From: an uncultured Pelagibacteraceae bacterium
Lineage (GTDB): Bacteria; Pseudomonadota; Alphaproteobacteria; Pelagibacterales; Pelagibacteraceae
Length of the DNA stretch: 10,359 nt
Assembly (NCBI GenBank): GCA_902533955.1
Contig: CACANV010000021.1
Coordinates: 1-10,359, forward strand
Reading direction: 5' to 3'
In this document: piece by piece, positions 1-7,213 of the stretch
Position numbering within the stretch: the stretch's first letter is position 1
How the letters are laid out: the number at the start of each line of letters is the position of its first letter
The notes under the pieces: model-generated
The model's database searches: none
The model's input: the letters and a program-made list of their open reading frames with translations, nothing else
Told to the model about the DNA's origin: nothing
Made by a program: the position numbers and the translations under genes

Positions 1-865
1 ATTGATGGTTATCTCTTGCAAAAGGAAAAGGTATTGCAATAAATGGTATTTTTAAACAAGATAGCTCTGAAATAGATGATGCGCCAGATCTTGTAATTGC
101 TAAATCAACATCATTCAAATTTGCAAAAATATTATCATCAAAATGAAATATTTTATGTTTAATACCAGTTTTTTGGTACTTCTTTTCAATTAAATTTTTT
201 TCATTTTTATCAAATACTTGTTGATAAACTTGAATTTGTAATTGTTTAGAAACTTTTATTATTACTTCAGTTAAATTTTTATCAAAAAATATTGCACCCT
301 GGCTACCACCGGTTATTAAAATTTTTTTTACTTTTTGAAATTCTTCTTTTTGATTCTTGGCATGAAAATAAATCTCTTTTCTTAAAATCGGACTTATTAA
401 ATAAATTTTATTTATGAAATTTTTTGGGAAAAGATGTATTTCTTTGTTATAACAAATTATTTTTTTAGCTATATTTAACATAAATCTATTTGATCTACCT
501 AAAACATTATTTGGCTCAAATAAAAAAATGTTTATACCTAAAAATCTTGAAACTATACAAATGGGCAATGACATATATCCTCCAGTACTTATTATAAAAT
601 TTATATTTTTTTTTCTCAAAAATAGATAAGATTTAAATATCGAATATAAAAAATTAAAAAAATTTAAGGGAATTAGATATATTTTTGAAAAAAGATTAGG
701 AACATCAATTAAAATAAATTTATATTTATCTTTATTTATAAATTTAGATCCTCTTAGATCCGTTACTATTGTAATTTCATAAAAATCTTTTAAATGATCG
801 TATATTGATAGAGATGGAATTACATGCCCACCAGAGCCACCAGTAACAATCAAAATTTTTTTCAT
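1..865 (-). CDS. murG: MurG, lipid II-forming GlcNAc transferase (3' end cut off by window edge)
   Basis: MurG transfers GlcNAc from UDP-GlcNAc to lipid I on the inner face of the membrane, giving lipid II. The frame is open for 288 residues from the ATG at 865 to the window edge. The family is usually about 350-360 residues, so roughly the last 70 are outside. Visible motifs are the N-terminal glycine loop GGSGGHVIPS (9-18, with His14), STGGYMSLP (93-101), ITGGSQGA (184-191) at the start of the second Rossmann domain, RSGASSISEL (259-268, with Glu267) and PFPFARDNHQ (279-288) at the donor site. The usual HEQN motif reads FEPN here (116-119). The start lies 2 bases after the ftsW stop, so the gene is almost certainly co-transcribed. 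No Shine-Dalgarno sequence is visible. The identification is secure. Confidence 0.96.
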   Translation of the reverse strand, partial: MKKILIVTGGSGGHVIPSLSIYDHLKDFYEITIVTDLRGSKFINKDKYKFILIDVPNLFSKIYLIPLNFFNFLYSIFKSYLFLRKKNINFIISTGGYMSLPICIVSRFLGINIFLFEPNNVLGRSNRFMLNIAKKIICYNKEIHLFPKNFINKIYLISPILRKEIYFHAKNQKEEFQKVKKILITGGSQGAIFFDKNLTEVIIKVSKQLQIQVYQQVFDKNEKNLIEKKYQKTGIKHKIFHFDDNIFANLNDVDLAITRSGASSISELSCLKIPFIAIPFPFARDNHQ

Positions 866-867
866 GT

Positions 868-1977
868 TTAAATTATTTTTCTCTTAGTTAAATTTAAAAT
901 TATTCCTGAAATTAATGCAGTGCTGACAATTGAGGATCCTCCATTACTTAAAAAGGGTAATGTCATCCCTGTAGTGGGCAACAATCGAATATTAACTCCT
1001 ATATGAACAAATGTTTGAAGTAAAATTATAGATATGCATCCAATAAGAATTAACTTTATTCTATCATCATTTGTTAAATTAACTTTTTGAATAACCTTAT
1101 ATGAGAAAATTAAATATATAAGCAAAATGCTAAAAACAATTATTGCTCCAAATTCTTCTGATATAACGGAAACAATATAATCAGTGTGAGCTTCGGGCAC
1201 TCTAGAATTTAACGTTCCTTCTCCTATGCCTTTTCCAAAAAAACCACCATTTATAATTGCATCACTTGCTTTTTCTGCTTGATAATTATTACCTGACGAA
1301 GAGTCTAAAAATGACAATAGTCTAATCTTTATATACTCAAACTTTGGAATAAAAATAATAATGTATGAAGCAAATAAGCCTACAGACAAAAAAAATAAAA
1401 AAAATAAAAATATATTTATTCCTGAGACAAAAATTAAAGCTAACCATACCATTGTTATAAGTAGAGTCTGCCCTAAGTCTGGCTGTGAAATTAAGGATAA
1501 TAATATTGGAAAAAGAATAATAGCGCTTAAAAAGTATTTAAAATATAGTTTTTTATTATTTAAAGATAATAATGCTGATATAATTATTATAAAGAAAGGT
1601 TTTAATATTTCTATTGGTTGAAATCTTGGCAAAATACCTAGATCTAACCATCTTTTAGATCCTTTTACTTCTATTCCAAAAAAAGGAACTAAAACTAAAC
1701 TTATAAGAGTAACAAAAAATAAAATAGTAGAAATTTTAACTAATATTTCTTGATTTAAGAAAGAAAAAAAAAATAAAATTATCATCCCTAAAATAATAAA
1801 AACAAAATGCTTTATGAAAAAATAATAAGAATTAGTATTCAATTTGTCTGAGGCTATTAATGATGTTGATACCAATGAGAAGAATAAGCCTAAAAAAAAT
1901 AAACCTAATATTATAAAAAAGATATATTTATCGATATTCTTCCACCAATCATAAAAATTATCAAAGTAACTACTCAT
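868..1977 (-). CDS. ftsW: FtsW, SEDS-family septal peptidoglycan glycosyltransferase
   Basis: FtsW is a polytopic inner-membrane protein that polymerises lipid II at the septum together with FtsI. The 369-residue protein is hydrophobic throughout, with about ten membrane segments, and matches the usual family length. SEDS motifs seen are KGSKRWL (105-111), QPDLGQ (165-170), the GGFFGKGIGEG loop (244-254), PEAHTDY (261-267) and PTTGMTLPFLSNGGSS (334-349). Asp266 in the HTD motif is probably the invariant catalytic Asp of SEDS proteins. RodA is the main alternative. The position between murD and murG, the classical ftsW slot, argues for FtsW. The ATG overlaps the murD TGA stop by 4 bases (ATGA), which implies translational coupling; no clear Shine-Dalgarno sequence precedes it. 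Confidence 0.96.
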   Translation of the reverse strand: MSSYFDNFYDWWKNIDKYIFFIILGLFFLGLFFSLVSTSLIASDKLNTNSYYFFIKHFVFIILGMIILFFFSFLNQEILVKISTILFFVTLISLVLVPFFGIEVKGSKRWLDLGILPRFQPIEILKPFFIIIISALLSLNNKKLYFKYFLSAIILFPILLSLISQPDLGQTLLITMVWLALIFVSGINIFLFFLFFLSVGLFASYIIIFIPKFEYIKIRLLSFLDSSSGNNYQAEKASDAIINGGFFGKGIGEGTLNSRVPEAHTDYIVSVISEEFGAIIVFSILLIYLIFSYKVIQKVNLTNDDRIKLILIGCISIILLQTFVHIGVNIRLLPTTGMTLPFLSNGGSSIVSTALISGIILNLTKRKII

Positions 1978-3287
1978 ACTATTTTTTTATTTTTTATCAA
2001 AAAACTTTGAATAATTTTATTAAAATATAATCCTCTATCTTCAAAATTTTTAAATTGATCAAAAGATGCGGCTGAAGGACTAAATAAAATTACCTTCTTT
2101 CCATTATGATTTCTATTTATATCTTTAAAAATTAGCTCTAATGATTCATTCAAGTTTTCAGAAATACTATATTTAATTTTTTTATTTAAAGCTTTAGAAA
2201 AAAAATTTTTATCTTTTCCGTTAATAAATGCTATGATTTTCTCAAAGTATTTTTTATCTAATCTAAACTTGTCACCTTTTTTTGCTAAACCACCTAATAT
2301 CCAATAAATTTTTTCATATGACTCTAAAATCGGCTGTGTGGAAGAAAAGCTCGTAGATTTTGAGTCATTAATTATCATCAATTTTTTTGAATCATGAATA
2401 ATTTGCTGTCTAAAACTTAATTCTTTAAAATTATTTATCACTTTTATTATTTTTTTTATTTTTATTTTAAGTTTTTTAGATATGGCAAATACAAAAGAAA
2501 AATTTTTTATGTTACTTATATTTTTAAAATAATCATTTTTAATAAATTTATTATATTTTAAGAAATTTTTATAATCTACTTTATGAATTCTAGATTTAAC
2601 TTTATTTTTTTTGATCAGCTTATTTAAGTAAATATTTTTTTTTTCGATAAACGCATGATCTCCTTTGGATTGATTTTTAATTATTTTAAATTTTGCTTTA
2701 ATATATTTTTGAAAACTCCCATGTCTTTCAAGATGATCGGGTGACAAATTTAATATCAATGAATAATCTGATTTAAAAAATTTACTATAATCTAATTGAT
2801 AAGAAGAAGCTTCAATAATGAAAATAGTTTTTTTATTTATATTTTTCTCCAATAATATTGGTTTTCCAATATTGCCCGTTAATCTAACATCGTTTTTATT
2901 TGATCTTAAAACATTAAATAATAATTTTGAAGTTGTAGATTTTCCATTTGTTCCTGTGATAGTTATTTTTTTGTTTTTTGGATAATTTAAGTAAAAAATA
3001 TCAAACTCACTAATTATTTTAAATTTATTTTTTTTTAAATATTTTGATAGTTTACATTTATTTATATCTATTCCAGGACTAAGAACTATATAATCAAAAT
3101 AGTTTTTTTTTAATTGCTTATAATATATTGTTTTTTTTTTATAATTTGTTGGAATATTTTTATGATTATCGTCTATTATTTTACAATTATTTTCTTTATT
3201 TAGATATTTAAATGAAGCAAATCCAGATTTGCCAAAACCATAAATTAAGAAATTTTTTTTATAAAATAAATTTTTATGGACATTCAT
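1974..3287 (-). CDS. murD: MurD, UDP-N-acetylmuramoyl-L-alanine:D-glutamate ligase
   Basis: MurD is a cytoplasmic Mur ligase that uses ATP to add D-Glu to UDP-MurNAc-L-Ala. I start it at the ATG at 3287, not at the longer in-frame ATG at 3374. The 3287 start gives 437 residues, close to E. coli MurD (438), and its A is the last base of the mraY TAA stop (TAATG). The longer version would add 29 residues translated from mraY coding sequence. Domains: Rossmann-like N-domain with YGFGKSG (16-22); ATP P-loop TGTNGKST (111-118); GNIGKP (138-143); EASSYQL (159-165); NLSPDHLERHG (180-190); probable carbamylated Lys199; NDSKSTS (307-313); LGGLAKKGD (331-339); and SPSAASFDQF near 403-412. The usual His before Arg293 is Phe292, and the HN of the HNxxN motif is SN (258-259). 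Confidence 0.96.
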   Translation of the reverse strand: MNVHKNLFYKKNFLIYGFGKSGFASFKYLNKENNCKIIDDNHKNIPTNYKKKTIYYKQLKKNYFDYIVLSPGIDINKCKLSKYLKKNKFKIISEFDIFYLNYPKNKKITITGTNGKSTTSKLLFNVLRSNKNDVRLTGNIGKPILLEKNINKKTIFIIEASSYQLDYSKFFKSDYSLILNLSPDHLERHGSFQKYIKAKFKIIKNQSKGDHAFIEKKNIYLNKLIKKNKVKSRIHKVDYKNFLKYNKFIKNDYFKNISNIKNFSFVFAISKKLKIKIKKIIKVINNFKELSFRQQIIHDSKKLMIINDSKSTSFSSTQPILESYEKIYWILGGLAKKGDKFRLDKKYFEKIIAFINGKDKNFFSKALNKKIKYSISENLNESLELIFKDINRNHNGKKVILFSPSAASFDQFKNFEDRGLYFNKIIQSFLIKNKKIV

Positions 3288-4372
3288 TATCTTAATTTCA
3301 AAGTTGCCAAACCTATCATTGCTAAAATAATTGATATTATCCAAAATCTTATTACCACGGTGGACTCTGCCCATCCTTTTTTTTCAAAATGATGATGTAT
3401 TGGAGCCATTTTAAAAATTCTTTTACCTGTAAGTTTGAATGAAATAACTTGGGCTATTACTGAAATAGCTTCCAAAACAAACAAACCTCCAGTTATAGCT
3501 AAAACTATTTCATGTTTAGTAATTATTCCCACAGCTCCTAATGAACCTCCCAAAGCTAGGGAGCCAGTATCACCCATAAATATTTTTGCTGGTGGTGCGT
3601 TAAACCATAAAAATCCTAAACAGGCCCCTATAATTGAGCCACAAAAAACCGATGCCTCTCCCACTCCTTCAATGTAAGGAATATGTAAATATTCTGAAAA
3701 AAAAATGTTCCCAGTTACATAACTGATAAATGCAAAGCATGCCGCAACAAGTATTACTGGTACTGTTGCCAATCCATCTAATCCATCTGTTAAATTTACT
3801 GCATTAGATGATCCAACTATTACAAATAAATAAAATGGAATAAAAAACCATCCCAAATTAACTACAACATTTTTAAAGAATGGTAGATATAAGTTTTCTA
3901 ACTCATCAGATTGGTTTGAAAAATACAATAACAAAATTCCAATTAAGGCTAAAATGATTTGAAAAGTTATTTTAAATTTTGAAGATACACCTGAAGAGCT
4001 ATTTGATTTAATTTTTTTATAATCATCGTATGCACCTAATAATCCAAATGATCCTGATATGTATATCAAAAACCAGTTATAAGGATTGGTAAGATCGCCC
4101 CATAATAAAACTCCAGAAAAAACTCCTAATAATATCATCAATCCACCCATGGTAGGTGTGCCTATTTTTTTTACGATATGTTCACTTGGACCATCTTCTC
4201 TTATAGGGTCATGAATTTTTTTAGATGAAAAAAAATTTATTAATGGTGTGCCTACTATAAAAACTATAATCATTGCTGTAAACATTGATAATCCAGTTCT
4301 TACAGTTAAATATTTAAATACATTAAAAAAACTAAAGATATCAACTAGATTAGAAAATAAACTATATAGCAT
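3287..4372 (-). CDS. mraY: MraY, phospho-N-acetylmuramoyl-pentapeptide transferase
   Basis: MraY is an integral membrane enzyme that transfers phospho-MurNAc-pentapeptide from UDP to undecaprenyl phosphate, producing lipid I. The 361 residues match the family (E. coli 360), with about ten hydrophobic segments. Diagnostic motifs are GTPTMGG (71-77), the metal-binding DDYKK (116-120), NAVNLTDGLDGLA (190-202), FNAPPAKIFMGDTGSL (257-272, with Asp268), and the MraY-specific APIHHHFEKKGW (323-334). These separate it from WecA-type transferases. The gene starts inside the last codons of murE-murF (11-base overlap) and has the best Shine-Dalgarno sequence in the window. Its stop shares one base with the murD start. 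Confidence 0.98.
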   Translation of the reverse strand: MLYSLFSNLVDIFSFFNVFKYLTVRTGLSMFTAMIIVFIVGTPLINFFSSKKIHDPIREDGPSEHIVKKIGTPTMGGLMILLGVFSGVLLWGDLTNPYNWFLIYISGSFGLLGAYDDYKKIKSNSSSGVSSKFKITFQIILALIGILLLYFSNQSDELENLYLPFFKNVVVNLGWFFIPFYLFVIVGSSNAVNLTDGLDGLATVPVILVAACFAFISYVTGNIFFSEYLHIPYIEGVGEASVFCGSIIGACLGFLWFNAPPAKIFMGDTGSLALGGSLGAVGIITKHEIVLAITGGLFVLEAISVIAQVISFKLTGKRIFKMAPIHHHFEKKGWAESTVVIRFWIISIILAMIGLATLKLR

Positions 4373-7202
4373 TAAGCTTTCCTAATTTTAATTTTTTAGC
4401 TATTGAATTTAATCCTGTAGAATTCGATCCTTTAATCATTAAATATTCACCATTTTTAATATCATTTCTTAAAAAATTTAAGATATCTTTTTTAGAACTT
4501 AGTATTTTTCCTCTTTTTTGTGTTCTAATTTTGTTAAATGCATATATAATATTTTTTCCATATACATAAACTTTATTAATATTAGTATTATTAATCATTC
4601 GAGAAGCTTGAATATGTAATTTTTTTGAAAATTTACCTAATTCTAACATATCGCCTAGCAAAACTATTTTTTTTGAACTACTTTTTAATTTGTCGAATTT
4701 ACTTAAAGCAAATTTTAATGATAAAGGATTAGAATTATAACTTTCATCAATAAGCTTAATTTTTTTTCCATTAATTATGATATTATTTTGATCTCCTCTA
4801 CCTTGTGGAAGATTATAATTAAAGAAAAATTTCTCGTTTATATGTTTCAGATCATGAAAAATTGAAATTACAGCTAAGCTGGCAAGAATATTATCCACAT
4901 AAGTTTCTAAATTCTTTTTTATAATAAATTTTTTTGTCTCTCCATAAATATTAATTTCTAAAATACTTTTATTTTTTAAAGTACTAATTTTTTCGAATTT
5001 AAAATCTGACTTATTTTTTTTACTAAAAGAAATTACTTTTAATTTTCTTTTTAAGGCTTTTAATCGTAAATAATTAAAAAATTTATCGTCAGCATTTAAT
5101 ATAATTGCACCATTATCTATAATGTTGCCAATAATTTCACTCTTTGCTTTAGCTATATCTAATAAATTTTTAAAATTTTCAATATGTGCATATGAAATAT
5201 TTGTAATCACACCAATATTCGGTCTAATAATTTTAGATAGATAATCAATTTCTCCTTTTTTATTCATTCCAATTTCAAAAACTCCAAATTTATTTCTTTT
5301 TTCAATATTAAATAATGAAATTGGAACACCATATTTGTTATTAAAAGAATTTTTTGAATAGGTAGTTTGATAAAGTTTTTTTAATGATTGACCTAATAAT
5401 TCTTTCAAAGAAGTTTTTCCCGAAGATCCAGTTATGCCAATGGCTGTAATATCCGATGATACTCTAATCGAATTTGAGCAATCAGAAAGAAATTTTAAAG
5501 AATTATTCACTTGTATTTTTTTAATACTTTTTTTTCCATAATTTTTATCAACTATAGAAACTGAAGCTCCTTTTTGTAACGCTTCGTCAGCAAATTTATT
5601 GCCATCTAATTTTTTTCCTTTAATTCCAAAAAAAATATTATTTTTTTTTATTTCTTTAGAATTAATATTAACTTTTTTAATTATTGTATTTTTCTTTAAT
5701 TTAAAGCCTAAGTTCTCTTCAATAATATTTGTTTTCCAATCTTGATTTAATTTATAATTTTTCTGTTTGATAGATTTAATTATGTAATCTCTATCAGAAA
5801 AATATTTTTTTTTTTTATATTCTTGATAAATTTCATGCCCTTTTCCTGCTACAACAAGTATTTCATCTGACTTAATTTTTTTTATTGCAAATTTAATTGC
5901 CTTACTTCTAGATGAAAATTCTGTCAATTTGCTTTTTTTTATACTAATTTTTATATCATTTCTTATTTTTTGAGGATTTTCATTTCTAGGATTATCGTCA
6001 GTTAAATAAATTTTATTACAATAATTATTTGCTATTCTTCCCATAATTTTTCTTTTTGGTTTATCTCTTTCTCCTCCACATCCAAAAACTAAATTGACTT
6101 TTCTTAATTTAAATTGTTCTTTAATATTTTTTAAACAAGTTTCTAATGCATCTGGAGTATGTGCATAATCTAAAATAACAAATGAATTATTTTTTAAATT
6201 ACCTACTTTTTCTAATCTCCCAGGTACTGATTTTATTTTTTTTATTATTTTTATAATTTTTTTTATTGAAATATTGCTTTTGTAAGCTGCTAAAATTGAC
6301 ATAAGTAGATTTTTAATTTGTATTTTCCCTATTAGATTTGTAGAAAAATTGTAAATCTTATTATTAAAGGAAAACGAAATTTCCTGGCGAGATTTAATAA
6401 ATTTATGCTCTATAATTCTTAAATTGGAATTTTTATCTCCTAAAGTCATTTTTTTAAGTTTATTTAACTTAGAAATTCTTGTTAATTTTTTTGAAATATC
6501 TAAATCATTATCAAAGATAATATATGAGTTTTTTTTCATTAATTTATTAAATAAAATTAATTTAGAATCAAAATAATCTTTAAATGTTTTATGATAATCA
6601 AGATGATCTCTAGTAAGATTTGTAAATATTCCTATGTTAAATTTTAAGCCATCTAATCTATTTTGTTTAAGTCCATGACTAGTTGCCTCAAGAATTACAT
6701 TATTAATTTTTTTTCTTTTTAATATTTTAAGAAATTTATTTATTTTTAATGGATCAAATGTAGTGTTAGAAACATTTTTTTTAATATTGATATGTTTTGC
6801 TCCTAAAGTACCTATAGAAGAAGATTTTATTTTATTTAGTGTTAAAATTTGATAATAAAAATTTGCAATTGATGATTTTCCATTTGTTCCTGTGACTGCA
6901 ATTAAATTGTCTGGCTTAGGTTTGTTTAATTTTACTGCAAATTTTGCCAATAATTTTCTTGGATTATTATTTTTTAAATATAAAATATTTTTTTCAAATC
7001 CTTCTCTATATTTATTAGAAATTATTATATTGGAACCTTTTATAATTGCATCTTTAATAAATTTTTTTCCATCAACTTTATTTCCTTTTATAGCAAAAAA
7101 AATAAAATTTTTTTTTATATCTTTTGAATTAAAAGATATTCCATTAAATTTTATTTTAGAATATTTTTTATTTAAGTTAGGATAATAATCTTTAAGAAAC
7201 AT
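4362..7202 (-). CDS. murE-murF: MurE-MurF fusion: DAP-adding and D-Ala-D-Ala-adding ligases in one protein
   Basis: One uninterrupted 946-residue frame carries two complete cytoplasmic Mur ligases. The MurE half (about 1-482) has P-loop TGTNGKS (104-110), ATSHGL (173-178), TNLTRDHLDYH (194-204), probable carbamylated Lys214, GRLE (328-331), DYAHTPDAL (345-353), the meso-DAP-recognition motif DNPR (403-406) and GKGHEIYQ (453-460). It should add meso-DAP to UDP-MurNAc-L-Ala-D-Glu. The MurF half (about 488-946) has NSKEIKKNNIFFGIKG (514-529), P-loop TGSSGKTS (591-598), NNKYGVP (621-627), EIGMNKKGEI (643-652), DESYNSNPLS (819-828), LLGDMLELG (848-856) and KGSNSTGL (924-931). It should add D-Ala-D-Ala. 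The linker is only a few residues. No Met occurs between 389 and 645, so no ATG start exists for a separate MurF. Both active sites look intact. The start is 11 bases after the ftsI stop, without a clear Shine-Dalgarno sequence. Confidence 0.96.
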   Translation of the reverse strand: MFLKDYYPNLNKKYSKIKFNGISFNSKDIKKNFIFFAIKGNKVDGKKFIKDAIIKGSNIIISNKYREGFEKNILYLKNNNPRKLLAKFAVKLNKPKPDNLIAVTGTNGKSSIANFYYQILTLNKIKSSSIGTLGAKHINIKKNVSNTTFDPLKINKFLKILKRKKINNVILEATSHGLKQNRLDGLKFNIGIFTNLTRDHLDYHKTFKDYFDSKLILFNKLMKKNSYIIFDNDLDISKKLTRISKLNKLKKMTLGDKNSNLRIIEHKFIKSRQEISFSFNNKIYNFSTNLIGKIQIKNLLMSILAAYKSNISIKKIIKIIKKIKSVPGRLEKVGNLKNNSFVILDYAHTPDALETCLKNIKEQFKLRKVNLVFGCGGERDKPKRKIMGRIANNYCNKIYLTDDNPRNENPQKIRNDIKISIKKSKLTEFSSRSKAIKFAIKKIKSDEILVVAGKGHEIYQEYKKKKYFSDRDYIIKSIKQKNYKLNQDWKTNIIEENLGFKLKKNTIIKKVNINSKEIKKNNIFFGIKGKKLDGNKFADEALQKGASVSIVDKNYGKKSIKKIQVNNSLKFLSDCSNSIRVSSDITAIGITGSSGKTSLKELLGQSLKKLYQTTYSKNSFNNKYGVPISLFNIEKRNKFGVFEIGMNKKGEIDYLSKIIRPNIGVITNISYAHIENFKNLLDIAKAKSEIIGNIIDNGAIILNADDKFFNYLRLKALKRKLKVISFSKKNKSDFKFEKISTLKNKSILEINIYGETKKFIIKKNLETYVDNILASLAVISIFHDLKHINEKFFFNYNLPQGRGDQNNIIINGKKIKLIDESYNSNPLSLKFALSKFDKLKSSSKKIVLLGDMLELGKFSKKLHIQASRMINNTNINKVYVYGKNIIYAFNKIRTQKRGKILSSKKDILNFLRNDIKNGEYLMIKGSNSTGLNSIAKKLKLGKLNAI
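4377..4383 (-). promoter_or_regulatory. Shine-Dalgarno site of mraY
   Basis: On the minus strand AGGAAAG lies 4 bases before the mraY ATG, placing the AGGA core 7 bases away, a good spacing. It sits inside the end of the murE-murF coding region. It is the only clear ribosome-binding site at any gene start in this window, and it supports the ATG at 4372 as the real start. Confidence 0.7.
5805..5816 (-). repeat. Run of 12 A (coding strand) in the MurE half of murE-murF
   Basis: Twelve consecutive T on the plus strand encode four AAA lysines (residues 463-466), just after the GKGHEIYQ motif and about 20 residues before the MurE-MurF junction. It is the longest single-base run I found in the window. 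Loss or gain of one A in DNA or RNA would bring a stop within about a dozen codons in either shifted frame. Confidence 0.9.
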
Positions 7203-7213
7203 CGTTTAAATTC

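Noticed and set aside
1361..1621. Plus-strand open frame of 86 codons within ftsW
   Set aside because: It lies wholly opposite ftsW, and its Lys/Ile/Asn-rich content mirrors AT-rich antisense sequence. The same applies to plus-strand frames at 3435-3677, 6892-7185 and 8586-8912, which lie opposite mraY, murE-murF and ftsI (the last running slightly into ftsL).
2441..2475. Poly-T stretches as rho-independent terminators
   Set aside because: T runs on the plus strand are A runs (Lys codons) on the coding strand. None follows a GC-rich hairpin in the direction of transcription.
3288..3374. A longer murD start at the ATG at 3374, adding 29 residues
   Set aside because: The extra part is translated from mraY coding sequence and has no MurD-like content. 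The ATG at 3287, overlapping the mraY stop as TAATG, gives the normal family length.
5700..5820. MurE-MurF fusion as a sequencing artefact
   Set aside because: No in-frame ATG exists for MurF anywhere near the junction and the linker reads cleanly from MurE to MurF, so a single indel or a lost stop would not explain it.
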